A stretch of 64,000 bases of DNA from Carallia brachiata. Its lineage: Eukaryota > Streptophyta > Magnoliopsida > Malpighiales > Rhizophoraceae. The stretch lies in the NCBI GenBank assembly GCA_021464245.1, contig JADCRB010000160.1:1240001-1304000 (forward strand), written 5' to 3'. Shown here piece by piece: positions 1 through 12,520 of the stretch (position 1 is its first letter; each line of letters begins with the position of its first letter). The position numbers and the translations under genes were made by a program. The notes beneath the pieces were generated by a model. That model had not been told where the DNA came from, did not search any database, and saw nothing but the letters and a program-made list of their open reading frames with translations.

Positions 1-954
1 TTATTTTAGAGTAATAAATGATTTGACCCAAAAAAAAAAAAGAGAGTAATAAATGATAGGCTAATATTTTTACTGCAGATAAAAAAATAAAAAATGAACG
101 TGACTTTATTCTTTTTTGGTTATAAAAAATGAGAAAGTTGGTTAGCATTTTGCAGATCCACTAGAATAAATTGTGTTGTTGGCACTGTAAGACTCACCAG
201 GACATCTACATTAAACAGTTGAGGGGACAAACTTCAGTTGTCTAACCAACGTCTTTGGACTGTTACAGACACCGAAACAAACTAACGCAGAAAAAAAAAA
301 TTAGAGAACAAAGGGAAGAACAAAAATAGTTAAAGGGAGAGGACGTTTTTCTTTTTAAGATTAAAAAAAAAAATTTAAGACTGAAAAAAAAAAAGGTTTG
401 CTTCTTTTATAGTAGCTTGCATGGTTGCATTCTTCAAGAAGGACCCAGAATTTTTATCTTCGACTTATTGATGTGAAAGGTCAAAATTATCCTTCTTTGC
501 TCTCAGTAGGCTCCAGCAGGTATGGAGGTTGTTATGGACATTTTAATTGATTATCAGCTTTCCTTGTTCTTTATGCATACGAAACTACCGGGATCGAATT
601 TACATGCCAAACCCTTTATTTTTGCACGAGTTGCCGGAGTTAAGGACTCGTGTCTGTTACCGAAAAGGCCCCTATTTGAACTTTGAATTACATTTAATAA
701 TCTATTTATTTATTGAAGAAAATAAAATTTTATAACATTATTTATTGAAAAAAATGAAATTTTATAATTTCATTTTCTGCTATGGTGTTTAATTATAGTA
801 TTAAAAATATCATTTTGTATTTTGTAAAATTCTGTAAAATAAAATATTAAAAATATTATTTTATATTTAGTAAAACTTTATAAATTGAAATATTAAAAAT
901 TTAATTTTTGATAAATTTTTCTTTTCCTCTTTTTTTCTTCCCCTATCATTGTTA

Positions 955-977
955 CTCTCTCTCTCTCTCTCTCTCTC
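955..977. repeat. (CT)n microsatellite
   Basis: A perfect CT dinucleotide run of about 23 bases, followed by further imperfect CT-rich sequence to about 1,030. It has no visible link to a gene. Confidence 0.9.
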
Positions 978-2889
978 ATAACTCCCTTTCTCGCTCTTTC
1001 TCTCTCCCATAATTCTCTCTCCCTTTCTCTCTCATAAGTCCCCTCAATCTCTTTATTATTTTATTTTGACAATCTCTCTCATACATGCTTATAAAACACA
1101 TACAATCAAGCTAATGCAAAATTATACTCCTATAATAGTGCTCTATTTTTCCTTGTAGACAATGTCAATAATTAGGCTTTAATTGATTATCAATAATTTA
1201 ATGTTTGCACATATGCCTCAAGTTGTCCAATTCATAAATTCATCATCTCTTAAAACTAATACAAATAATGGTTAATGATAAAAATTCATACAAATACAAA
1301 AAGGTCATAAGTTCACCATCTCTTAAATGTTCACTATGTAATTCTATTACATTAATACATCCAATCTAGCATTCATTATCTAGTCATCAAACAAATTGTC
1401 TGGCCATCATTGCATCCATGCTTGGTTGCTAGCAAACATGAAATGGTTAGCTGATTTCAAAGGCGAAACTATTGAACTCTCAAAAAAACAAAAAGTTGAA
1501 ATGAACCTATGAAATTGAATTGGACAAAACGAAACAACAAAAGTGTCACAACAACAGCATGAAAAGGCAGAAACAATGCTACAAGATTTACATCACTGAG
1601 AATTACTTTTGGGGGAGATTTCTCTACAAAACTCTTACATACCTCTTTCCCAACAACCTTTAACCCAACAAATACCAACTGCTTCTCTCACTAAAAAGCT
1701 AGTGACTATGACTAAGAAACAAAAACAAAAAAGTGATAACTAGTGAATAGAAAGCTTTGAATATACATGTGTTTAATTTTATTTTCTCCATTCAAATGTC
1801 TAATAGAGCTTCAAATTTGGCATGCTTTGGAGAAAAAATTTGACAAACTTTTCTCTTTTTGATCGGTTCAAATTAAGGTTTAACATTGTTGAAGGAACCA
1901 AAGGCAAAAGAGAAAAAAACAAGTAATCATATACTTTATTCTTTGTTATTGGGTACTTTTTGTTTGAACGCATATCAAATCGTAGTCTGCTACTGCAATT
2001 GCTACGACGGTAGCCGTGGCAAATTCTCATTAGCCAAAACTGTAGTTGACGTGGTCACAAATGTGTCCACATTAACTTAAAATGTTCTCAATTGAGGCAA
2101 AAGTAGTATGGCCAATTTAAAACCTTGATCTAACATTTTTCTCAAAAGCTTTTATATCTCATTCTTGCTTTTTTTTTTTTTCTTTTAAACTAATGTAGTC
2201 TTCTGCTGAATTGAGAAAGGAGATTGCCATGGTTGAGGCTAAAATATTATAGTTGGAGCATCATTTATTCAAACTTTTTTTTTTTTTTAAAAACTTGGCT
2301 AAAACCTATATTGAAGAAGATTGAAGAATATTTTTTTTTATAAAAAATAAAGGGCAAGAAAGAAAAATGAATATTATTCAGTCAAATCTTAGCAATTTGT
2401 CCCTTTCCATAGAAGCCCACTTTTTGGTGAAATGAGAAAGAAAAGATGAAGCCTCACAAGATCTAAAGATGAGAAGGAGAAGATAAAGACCCACAAGATT
2501 AAAAAGACCCACTATCTGACTTGCAGAAATTAGTTCAAAAATGGAAAAAGAAACCACAAATCTAAACAATAGACAATGGAAGACACCAATTTCTACAAGA
2601 AATCAAGGAGTTTTGAGTCACATCTTTGTTCCTTTGGTCGCTCTTCTTCTCCTCGCTTTGGTTGGTTCTTACTCTTTCTGTTCTTCTTCTTAAGTAGCGC
2701 TCTCTTTTTGCGTCAATTCTTTTTTTTTTTTTAATTACATCGTTGTGTTTTGGAAAAATGTCGTTTGCTCATATAACTGCACCTTTTCCCATTAACTAGG
2801 TAGAGGTTTTCTTTGACCATTAATTTTTTGAGCCTTAAATATCGTAAAATAATGCAACTGTTTTCTTAAATGTCCTTTTCAGCTCCAAC

Positions 2890-4140
2890 AAACGCACCCT
2901 AAATATTAATTAAATTTTCCTTTTTTGAGCGAGATCCTGCAGACCTATCTGAACTTAGTCCGATTAGAGTAATTATTAATTCTTTAAGAGTAAAAGGAGC
3001 TGGGACTACAAAAATACATTCAAAAATGAGATTTACGGAACTAAATTCTTCCATTATTTTTTGTTTAACAGTAACAAAAGAAATGTTCATTAGATAAGAC
3101 AATATATACAAAGAGGGGATGCCCAACCCATAAAGTCTATCATATCAAGGCAGTAAAGAACAAAAGAAGCCACCGAAACAAATAAGCCTAGGCCACAACC
3201 CACTAAAACCTTGGACCCGCAGCAAAACCAACAGCCTAAACTAGAGATCAGACCCGGGCCTAAAGCCCAAGGAAAAGAGAAGCCTGTATGAGCCACAAAC
3301 AGAGGTCGAATGTCCAACAAATCCACAACCACAAACAGATAACACTCCAGTAACGCTTTATAGGATTGCTTATAAACTTAAAAAAAAATTAGTAGGCGCT
3401 ATCTCAGATAATTAAAATTTGAATTCGTTTAATTAGAGATCTCGATTTTGAGTCTTGAGATTGCAGCAGCGTTAAATACTTATCGTGAGACTTTTGCCGC
3501 CTTTCGAGGTGCTACTCAAGTCGATCCAGATTAATCAGCCCAATAGGCTGGTTAGTAGGCGGTTTTTTTTTTTAAAAAGAAAACCTAAAAAAAAAACAAC
3601 AAATAACAAATTTCTCGTCGTACACAAGCCAGCACTACTGGTGATTGGGAACAAAGGGAGGCAGAGGAGCACGCGGTGACCAGAACCCAGTGCAAAGCTG
3701 GAAACATGCCAAGGGTAGCTAACTCGGCACAAAGGGGAGTTAAAACAAGCCCGAGCTATAGGGAGCCAAAGACAAAATATCAAAAGAAGGCCAAAGATTG
3801 GTGACCATGGCCGGAGGGCGAAATAGGAGCTGGGACCATTGTACAGGGCCACCCTTATCCCAATAATGTCCGCCTTCTCCACCCCTACCCCTCGAAGCAA
3901 AGGGGGAGGTAGGGAAGCCCACCAGACTTGGAAACAATACCGAAGCAACAGACCAACAAAAACAAGGCATCACTTAGGAGTAGAGCCACACCAAACGAGT
4001 GCAAAAACAATACTACACCGACACCAGAAACTACCACAAGGACCAAGTTCCATCGAGGAAGCAGTCACTACCAACACCGACGTCGAAGAGGGGAGTACAC
4101 AGATGAAAAATGCAACCTACACACGATAGACGCAACGCGG
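2890..4140 (-). other. Possible decayed retroelement remnant
   Basis: Two blocks (about 2,900-3,340 and 3,560-4,140) are clearly richer in GC than the AT-rich DNA around them. They hold several overlapping frames of 75-137 residues, none with a recognised domain. On the minus strand the first block ends in a T-rich, untranslated-region-like sequence. The composition fits an inserted and mutated element. I cannot find terminal repeats or a poly(A) junction, so class and limits are open. Confidence 0.2.
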
Positions 4141-4681
4141 CGCGTGTTAGCTGCCGTAGAAAAAATTGATAAAAACGGGTGCTTATTAATTTTATTTTTT
4201 TAATAAATAAATATAATTTATATTATAATATTATTTAAATATTATTTTTAATTTTTTATTTAAATGAATCTCATTTATTGTATAGTGTAAAATTACGAAT
4301 AAATTAAATTTATTTAAAAAAAATAAAAATAAAAATTCCTAACAGAACGAACTAAGACGGTACTTTTGAAGTGCTTTTGAATCCGCAATTTTCTTTGCTA
4401 CTTTATTAATAAACTACCTACTAGCTTTTTTTAAAAACTAAAAAAAAAAGAAGGCAAAATGGTGAAGGGTAATCAGTCAATTAAGGAAACAAGACGTGGC
4501 CGCAAGAGATTTCTGACCGAACCATGAGAGCATCGCAATATCGTATCGTTGTCGGAGATTTCAAAAAGCCAAAAAAAAAAAAAAAAAGGCAAAGAAATTT
4601 TGAAAACCCTAACGTTGGAATTGGCGACTGTATTTGAGGAAACAATTATAGAGGAAGACAGAGAGAGAGAGAGATAAGAAG

Positions 4682-5250
4682 ATGGGTTCGGAAAAAACGA
4701 CGGCACGAGCGTTCCACCGACGGAGACAAAGCTTTGCGCAAATGGGTGTGGATTTTTCGGCACGGCGGCGAACATGAACCTCTGTTCCAAGTGCTACCGT
4801 GACCTGCGGGTCAAAGAAGAGCAGGCCGCCTCGGCCAAAGCTGCCATGGAGAAGACCCTTAGCTTGAATTCCAATCAGCAGCAGGACGGGATAAATTCCG
4901 ATCTCCTCCTCCTCCGTCCCCATTTCGGCCAATCGGCGGCGGCTGCGGCTGTTTCTTCTGATTCGTCCTTATCATCGTCATCATCGGCAACAGCAGCCGC
5001 AGAAGTAGTCTCAGCAGCAGCGTCGTCGGAGCCCGTGACGGCGGCGGTCCGGAAGGTGGCTAATAGGTGCTTTACCTGCAACAAGAAGGTTGGCCTGACG
5101 GGGTTTAATTGCAAGTGCGGGAGCACATTCTGTGGGAGCCATAGGTACCCGGAAGACCATAGCTGCACGTTTGATTTTAAGGAGGCTGGCAGGAGCGCCA
5201 TTTCGAAGGCTAATCCTGTGGTGAAGGCTGATAAAATGGACAGGATCTGA
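4682..5250 (+). CDS. SAP: A20/AN1 zinc-finger stress-associated protein, with an apparent 1-base deletion near the start
   Basis: This is a plant stress-associated protein with an A20 finger at the N-terminus and an AN1 finger at the C-terminus. Family members act in abiotic stress responses, and several bind ubiquitin or act as E3 ligases. The A20 finger is visible as C-x3-C-x11-C-x2-C (KLCANGCGFF ... MNLCSKCYRDL). The AN1 finger follows the pattern C-x2-C-x10-C-x-C-x4-C-x2-H-x5-H-x-C (from RCFTCNKKVG to DHSC). A Ser/Ala-rich linker joins them. The natural start is the ATG at 4,682 (MGSEK), giving about 189 residues, normal for the family. That ATG is one base out of frame with both fingers. 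The shift falls in an A6 run at 4,692-4,697, where one more A would restore the family N-terminus. The first in-frame ATG (4,774) would cut the A20 finger in half. A GA repeat at 4,661-4,674 lies in the likely leader. No intron is seen. I read the frameshift as a sequencing error; a recent pseudogene is possible. Confidence 0.9.
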
Positions 5251-8200
5251 TCCTTTCCCTGGTTTGGGTAAATTTATAATTCTGCATTCGGGTCTCTTCC
5301 TGTTTTTGTGTTGCTTTTCTTGTTAAGGGTTTTAGAGTAGCAAGTCGAAATGGTTGGTTTTGATGCTGTGGTTTTGATTGGTGTTGTTTCGGTTCGGAAT
5401 GGGATGGTAGGGGATATTTGATGGAGAGGACACAGCTGGATGAATTTGGAGTTGTGGAAGGTCAATTCCCTAATAAAGTAGATGATCAATTGTTTGTTGC
5501 AGTGTGCTCTAAACGCTTTTTAACTTCAAGTCTTATGACACTGATAAGAGTCTTTATCTGCTTTGTTTGTCTATTTATGTGCTCTTTATTATAATGTATT
5601 TGCAACTGAATTGTCACTATGCCTTTACTTTCAAATGTTCTTAGATATGTTACTTGGTCATTCTTCCTCTTATATTTGTGAAGTTGTAGCTTTTACTATT
5701 GAAGTTCTCCCTGGCATTTTTCTGGTATGTTGCTCGTTAAATTATGGTTCAACCTGGAGCAAGATTGGCTGTAAGTTGTTATGTAACAATTCCACTTGGA
5801 AAAACATTGGCTGCAGTTATCTCTTCCTTGTTGGTGCTTGCATTTTCTTTGAAATTCCATTCACTATCCTTTTTTTGGTCTCTGGTTCTAGCATGTTTTA
5901 CTGCTTATCTTAGTGAACTTGCGGAGCTTCTTGTTGGACATGATCATTTATATTTAGACTTAAGTTGTGTATTCTGCTTTTAGACATAGCGCATATCAGA
6001 GATCTTTGTGTTCATTTAAAGTTTGTCGTCATATCTTGTTGTCTTTCTGCATGCCGAGGTTGTCTACTGTTGAGTGCTGGTTCAGTTCCTGCTCGAAGCC
6101 GTTGTTTCATTTAGTGATTTAATGGTGGATGTGTCTATTAACATTATGAGCCTTAAGACCACCTCTTTTACCATGTCGTAGTTTTGACTGGTGATAATGC
6201 TTGATTGAGTCACTTTGGTTGGATTAATTTCTGCACGTGTTAGATTCTGCACTGATTAATATGATAAGCAGACAATTTGATGTTGTGGAGGATACACATA
6301 TCTTTGGTTTGATTCTTATGCAAACTCCAGGTCATATGTAGCTTGCTGATTTCTTGAGTTTATTTTGTGGTCTCTTATTCAACCATGAGTTGGGTCTCAA
6401 CCAAAGGCACTTTGGTTGAGGCCAGGGGGTTTAAGATTTTGGGTCTTGCGTAAAGCAAATTGGCAAACCTGGAGTATCTCGACATCCAAGTTTTGCCCAT
6501 TTTGTTCCATCTCCTTCGTGTTGTCCACGTTCTGTGTTATCTGTCCAAGTTCCCGGCAAGAACCGGCAATCCTAAGGGACTGTAACTAGTTTCTTCTGTA
6601 TGATTGGTTGTCCTGCCATGTAATTCTCATTGTTATGTTCTTCGTTCTCCTTTTCGATTCTAGGAAATTATCCAACCTCTCGGATTGAGATGAACCAATT
6701 TTCAATCGGTTTTAACAGCTCTAATTGGCATGGGCGTGATCAAAGTAGGAAGCTGAATACAAGCACTAAAGTAACACATAGACACATCCACGGGTGTGGG
6801 TGGGAGCGGTGGAGGGGTGGGTGTTGTTGTGTTAGTCTTTGCTGTTTTTCGTTGAGAACTCAGTTGGGACTGGTGTGGAAAAACTCCCATGATATGCCGT
6901 AAATGGTTATAATTGTTCACTTGGGCTTGTTTTCATGGGTGACCGAAAGATAGTTTGTAGGGAATGTTTGTATGCTTGTACGACTTCCTGCGACGGCTTC
7001 ACTTTGATGTCATAATAAAAGGGTGTTGCATGTGCGTCAAGGTCTCAACTTTACCAGAGGTCTTCTGTTAAAAAAAAAAAAAAAAAAAAGAACTAAAATG
7101 GGGGACCAAGTAGCTCCTTTGCACCGTTGTTGCGAGAGAAGATTCTTGCAGTCCAATTGAATTTAATATTGATTTAGATTGTTGTTGTTATTGTAATGTT
7201 TATGTAAGTAACCAAATTTTATAATAACATTTATGTAGCAATAAAGTAATAAAATAATTATAATTAAAAAAATAAATTATTAGATGAATTATGTGATTAT
7301 TTTGTTATTATTTAAATTTATGTTGTATAGAAACTCTAGAAATAAATGTGTGTAAAATTGTCATCAATAGCACCAATCAAATGCAGCTAGGGTTAAAAAA
7401 GATTTGCAGGAAGTAAAAACATCACAAACAACTTCAACCAAAAAAAAAAAAGGTTGTGAATTCAGCATCCAATTTCGAGCTCAAACCTGGGGAGATCGTT
7501 GGTTGGTGCAGCACTGTTTGACGAGTTCAACACGAAGCAGCTCTCGATATTATAATATTATTAATCAATCAAAAGTTCACAGTTTCAGATAACATTGAAC
7601 ATCACAACATTTACTTCCACAGGGGTGTTAGAGCAGCGGATGGGAAATTTATGATAAAGTAGAGGGTTCTTAATAAAAAAATGATTAATTAAGACCTTCA
7701 TAATCTTATTATATACTACACCAGAGGGTGTGAGGGTGGGAAGGACTACTAAAAAAATTTAGTTTAATTGATAATTTGTTAAATCAGAGTTAACTAACTA
7801 ATTTTACTGGTTTAGTGATTTCTATTTCATACTAAAGGCATTTGAAATAACTCATAATTGACAGAATTAGAGAGCAGCGTAAGAAGGGTAGCAGTCGGTT
7901 ACGGTTGTGTAACCCTCCTTAAATATGGAAAGTAATTAAATGATATAAAGGACAAAAATTATCTTTAATCTTCCGGAGGACAAAAACGACGGTCCACTGC
8001 ACGGTTAACCAACAAAATCAAAATCTTAAATTAATGCTTAACATTTAACTTAACGTATAATTATAAATATAATATTTTTTTTACAGAATTAATTTTAATA
8101 TTTTCATTAAAAAATAACTAAGTATCATTTTATTAGTTATCTGTTTAATTTATAAAAAATTATATTATTTATTAAATTATCTTCAATTATATAACCACAA

Positions 8201-8280
8201 AATATATTTAAAAAAAAAAAAACTGGCACCGAGTGAGTGGGCAGAGCTATTCTGGGTTTGGTGGCTGACGGCCGCCGACT
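5251..8280. other. 3' flank of the SAP gene and intergenic DNA
   Basis: The first few hundred bases are T-rich and probably form the 3' untranslated region. From 5,560 to 7,060 the sequence is still T-rich, like plant transcribed non-coding DNA or introns. None of its frames has a recognised domain. An A run of 19 bases lies at about 7,071-7,089. From 7,180 to 8,220 it is AT-rich intergenic sequence. I see no RNA gene. Confidence 0.45.
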
Positions 8281-8293
8281 GACTGGCCCATCA

Positions 8294-8303
8294 CTATATA
8301 AAA
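8294..8303 (+). promoter_or_regulatory. Candidate TATA box of the 8.4-11.0 kb gene
   Basis: CTATATAAAA lies about 135 bp upstream of the first ATG (MKLRRP) of the tentative spliced gene. It sits in a short block of more balanced composition between AT-rich sequences, as expected for a plant core promoter. A short upstream frame (MTTSMAIPEMWME, from about 8,399) precedes and overlaps the candidate start. Confidence 0.35.
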
Positions 8304-8434
8304 AATAACAGGACGCCAGTTCACATGGGTGTTTCACCATAGAAGCATAGGCAGAGAGGCAAAACGAGGGCAAAAATATATATTAACAGCAGCCAGATGA
8401 CGACTTCAATGGCCATTCCTGAGATGTGGATGGA

Positions 8435-11003
8435 ATGAAGTTACGTCGTCCCAGAGACGCAACTCACGATGTTACATCATCAGATCAGTGGTTTATCAGT
8501 ATACATCTATCTCTTGCTTTGTTTTTTTTTTTTTTTTTTCTAATGTCTTCTTTGGTTTCTTCATTGAGCTGATCTGTTTTATTTGAGTTTGTGTTAAAGT
8601 TCATGTCTTTTCACTCCCAAATTCCAAAGACCCATCTTTTTTGCGTGTTCAGTTGACCATTTTGTTAATTGGTTACTCCAGACCTTCAGTCTGGAGACGA
8701 TTATTTTGTTAGTGAGATAGCCATTTTTCTGGGCTGTTTGAGGCAGGTTGTGTTTTGTTTGCAGCTGTCATAACTGGGAAACAGCCCTGATAGTTGTTGT
8801 CTGTTGTTCAAGAAATTATGCCTGGTTGTTATGCACATAATTTGATGGTTATTTAGCTCTTATTGCCCGCAGTAATAAGTTAATTTGCCTGATCTGGATA
8901 AACCCTTGTTGTTGATTGTATCTGCCTAAATCTAAATCTGGATTTCAATTGATAAAGTTGCGAGAAAAATGCATGGCCATCAATGGAAGCATTAGGATGT
9001 TAGTTTTTCACGTGGAAATACCGTGTTTGTTAGCTTTTTATGGCTGTCAAATTAATACTACAGCTTATAATTTTATATGTTGGTCATCTTGCAGTTGTTA
9101 ATTTATTAGCTATACCAAAAGAGAATGGTCTTAATCATTTGATGCCAATGTTTTCCATTAATGCTGTTCAGTGGATAACATAAATGTTCCTAATTGGGAT
9201 TCCTGATCTGCAAAACATGTTGCCTTGTATTCCCTATCCCGAAAGATGGGGGATCCACTTTCTAAATACGAATGGTAGACTACTTTGTTCTCTTGTCATG
9301 ATACACGTGTGATTTCATATACGTATTCTTATGCATGTCTATGTATGCGTATAGTTAGTGGTCACACTTAATTTAACTTTGATGAGGTTGCTTCTTGCTA
9401 CTGCAGAATTTGTGGAACATGATATTGGAGTTGTTGGTCATTGATACGTAAGTGGTGTTTTCAACAACTATGGCTAATTGCATGTGTGATAAATTTTGAT
9501 GCAAGATGGTCTTTGCTCTTTATTAACACTCAACTGTGTGTTCATGTTGACAGCATTTTTATCATACTAAATATTGTTTTTAGCATAATTGTAAAGCTGG
9601 TTGCTTGAGTTTTTTCCGTCTTTGTTATGCTTCGCCCATGTTGAAAGTCAAGTTCTGGACATATTAATGATTTATATTCGTCATCGATGGGATCTAGTTT
9701 ATGTTGCTTATTATAGCACATAATTTCCTTACGTGTTTAGGCTTCCTAGAACTTAAGAGTCTGGGTGGTTTGCTAGGCTGGCTCTGATGAGTCTGGGAGT
9801 TTAGTTGCTTATTTGCTGAATAAGGGACAGGTATAGGTTTTTTTTTCCTTCTTTCATACGCCTGAACGATGTCTTTGTCACACTTATGCCTTTATTTAAG
9901 AATAAACAAATGTATCATGAATAGTGATTGCACTAAAAGCAGGCATTCTTGAGTCCCATTATTGGCTTCTTTTTCTTTAGACTATACTGTTTAATAATTA
10001 ATCATCTTCTATGTCATTACTGGTTTTAAATCTAGATGCAGTGCTTGTGGATTTCTCCTTTTTTAATTGGTGTGAGTTCTGTTTTGACATTTTGTGAAAT
10101 GCTTCCAGTTAGAACTAGACATTTGTTGGTGGTGTGGTTCATCTTATTGGCCATGTAGTGGACAAAGGGTTTAATAAAACTTTCTTTTTGGATTTCAAAG
10201 TCAATTTAGTTTGAGGCATTATTTGTTTGCTTAGGGAAGACATGCGGATAAGTTATTGACCTTCATAGGAAGTTCTTCAATGGTTTTTTCCATGGCTGGT
10301 TATCATTAAAACTTCACGGAAACAGCTTATTCCAATATCATAAATTCTAGTACTAATGCTGGCTCGATTGGGGGATAATATTAAATAAAATGAATCCTAT
10401 TAAATCTAAGCTTTAGACAGAGTTGGGTCCCTTAACTTGACTAAATAGAGGAAGGGCTTTTTGAGTTGATTCTGTGTTTGTTGATTCATATGAATTGAGC
10501 AGTTATTTCTTTTGCAGAAAGCAATGATACGGCAGCAGTCATCATGGCAAAATAATGTCAAGATGAGTACTCTGGTCGAGCAGATGAAAGACAGGAATGC
10601 ATTTGAAGAAAAATTTTGTCTAAACTGGATCGACCTCCAGAAATGTCGGTGACAATGAATTCTCGTGTTTCAACAGCCAAGGCTGATAAGAAACTCACAC
10701 CCCGTGGTGAAAATAGTATGGTAGTGTGGGCTAGCAACAACAAAGAGAGTTCAATTACGATGAATTCTGGTGTTTCAACACCACAACGCTGATCAGAAAC
10801 TCACACTCGTGGTGAAAATAGTATGGTAGTGTCTGCCAGCAACAACAGAGAGTTTAATGACTTTTATTCAATCGTGTTCTTCAGTAGCAGTTTTGGCGGA
10901 AGAGCTTAATGTTTTTGGTGGTGGAAATAGTACGCCAAATATTCAAGAAGGGACATATTCAACATACCTGATGACCAGGGCATCAAATGACTGGGGTCAC
11001 TAA
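8435..11003 (+). CDS. Tentative spliced gene of unknown function
   Basis: I do not recognise this protein. The coordinates span introns. A likely first exon (8,435-8,498) begins MKLRRPRDATHDV and ends at a GTATAC donor. Possible internal exons are 9,407-9,447 (CAG acceptor, GTAAGT donor) and about 9,776-9,830 (reads SGSLVAYLLNKGQ, GTATAG donor). The last exon starts at 10,518 after a good T-rich/CAG acceptor. It reads KAMIRQQSSWQNNVKMSTL and runs in a coding-like way to a stop at 11,001. It does so only if about four single-base indels are allowed (near 10,610, 10,785, 10,810 and 10,858). The frames of the first two exons do not join cleanly, so the exon set is provisional. The last exon carries an internal tandem duplication. 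The exon-like islands sit in T-rich intron-like sequence with plausible splice signals, which is why I report it. Confidence 0.35.
10652..10857 (+). repeat. Tandem duplication of about 105 bp inside the last exon
   Basis: Two direct copies begin ACAATGAATTCTCGTGTTTC (10,652) and ACGATGAATTCTGGTGTTTC (10,757). Each continues through GAAAATAGTATGGTAGTG to AGCAACAAC. In translation both carry MNS-x-VST and GENSMVV, separated by 35 codons. The second copy has one inserted and one deleted base that nearly cancel, which suggests it was coding. Confidence 0.75.
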
Positions 11004-11875
11004 GTCATGGATGAGCTTTGTACCATATCTGATCGGAGGTGAAAGAGCTAGCAAACTTAAGGCCTGCAAACTCTGTCAAGACCCAGAAATTTGTTTGAAT
11101 ACCATATTTCAAACAAGCCTTACATTGTAATCAGATCAGTTATTTACCATATCTGTCAAGCATCACTTGTTGGATCAGCTATTTACCATTTCGTATGAAT
11201 ACTTTGTCTTTGATAATGACAATACATGACAAGCATCACATCGTAATCAGATCAGTTATTTATCGTAAGGTGGTTTGTCGCTGCCTTGAAAAAGTGCGGT
11301 AGCAGAAATGTGTAGAAGAGTATTGCATTTTGAATGTAAAGATGTTATTTTTGTTCACTCTATAGAACGTTTTTTATTTTCAATTCCATGAAGTCTTCAC
11401 ATTCGAGCTAAATTTATTTAGGTACTTGCTATTATTTTTTTTTTTTAACGAGTAAAATTTATTCATAATTTTGTATTATATAAATTTAATTTTTTATTTT
11501 TTTATGTCATGTAAACTCAAAATGTGAGTCAAATTAGAACTTCTCATTTATTGTCCCAAAAATTTTCACCTTAACCATTCTTTCACAATTGCCCGCAGGT
11601 TTTGAGGGTCGGAGCGAAAAGAAATGGTAGTTAAGTTAGTTTTAGTGTGATTGTGTGCTTGTGAAGGGGGAAACAGAATGGACGTGAGACAAAGAGAGAG
11701 GACAGTGCTTCTTCAAAAAATTCCAAAGCATGCATGAGCCAGTAACGAAATTACAAGAAATTTGCTTTAATTCCTGCGATATTTTAAAGCGAATCTTTTG
11801 ATTGATGGGTTTGTAATCATTTTCAATTTACTTCAAATGGTTCTAGTTACTGTTCTGAACTTGAAATTATCTCAG

Positions 11876-12520
11876 TCTCTGCATCGCAGGGTCAAAACAC
11901 TGAAAACATCTGCTTCAACCTCAAGAAGAACAATCATCGGAAAGCAAATATCATTTATTCCTTGTACATAACCAATATGGCTGTTCATGCATGCATAAAC
12001 CACAAGAAAACCCCAAAGTTTCACCTGATCAGTTCGCTTTGAAAAAAGACTCTGCTTCATCCAAACCAATTCGATGCAAGTTAAGCATCCACTGAATCAC
12101 TTTCTTATCTCCAGTGCGCATTGAGGAACCAATTATTGGTTGCCTATCATCACTGATGATAGCTGCTGTGATAAGCTTTCTGCTACCAACAATTGAAACC
12201 ATGTTCTGGCACTCGGCTTTCCGTTTGCCATATTGCTCCCTCTTCTGTTGCCTGGGCTGATTCCGTTCTTCAAATGTGCTCTTTGTATTGTAACCTCCTA
12301 GCAAGAGTTCCCAGACAAACGCTTCGATTGCGGAATGAACATCCCCTCGTTGAAACTTCCCAACAACATCCCCTCATTGAAATCTTCTACAAACTTTTGC
12401 AGTATCCAATTGGCCATATTCAGAGAATACTGCCTGCCAACTTCCTGGGATAAGAGTTTTACCAATCCTGAGTTGGAAGGGGGGCTTAGGATGGTAGGTT
12501 TGAAGGTCCCCAGGCTACAA
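11876..12520 (-). pseudogene. TBC-domain RabGAP pseudogene fragment
   Basis: TBC proteins activate the GTPase activity of Rab proteins in membrane traffic. Read on the minus strand, the fragment has the plant TBC pattern in order. First comes a GKTL/W-QAVFSEYGQLD segment, then VWELLLGGYN-STFEERNQ and a variable loop. DKKVIQWMLNLHRIGLD follows, and last IGYVQGINDICFPMIVLLE. The YVQG-NDIC block is the glutamine-finger region of the domain. The arginine-finger block upstream is eroded. An in-frame TGA, a 28-bp duplication near 12,345 and a frameshift near 12,060 break the frame. The C-terminal half of the domain is missing. Nothing suggests it is expressed. It is a partial, decayed copy; without an outgroup I cannot say whether it was retroposed. 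Confidence 0.8.

Larger units (their letters stand above)
1..4658. other. Intergenic AT-rich DNA with no supportable gene
   Basis: I see no reading frame with a recognisable domain here. The stretch is AT-rich with many A and T runs, a CT microsatellite at 955-977 and degenerate AT repeats around 770-920. Around 2,900-3,340 and 3,560-4,140 the base composition rises in GC, and read on the minus strand these blocks look like fragments of a decayed mobile element. I could not define ends, target duplications or a protein domain for them. Confidence 0.5.

Noticed and set aside
3535..3948. A 137-residue minus-strand frame in a GC-richer block
   Set aside because: It overlaps other frames of similar length on both strands and has no domain. 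It is probably part of a decayed element and not a gene.
5563..5983. Hydrophobic frames of 80-116 residues downstream of the SAP gene
   Set aside because: The sequence is T-rich and untranslated-region- or intron-like, which always gives Phe/Leu/Cys-rich frames. There is no recognisable protein and no good start context.
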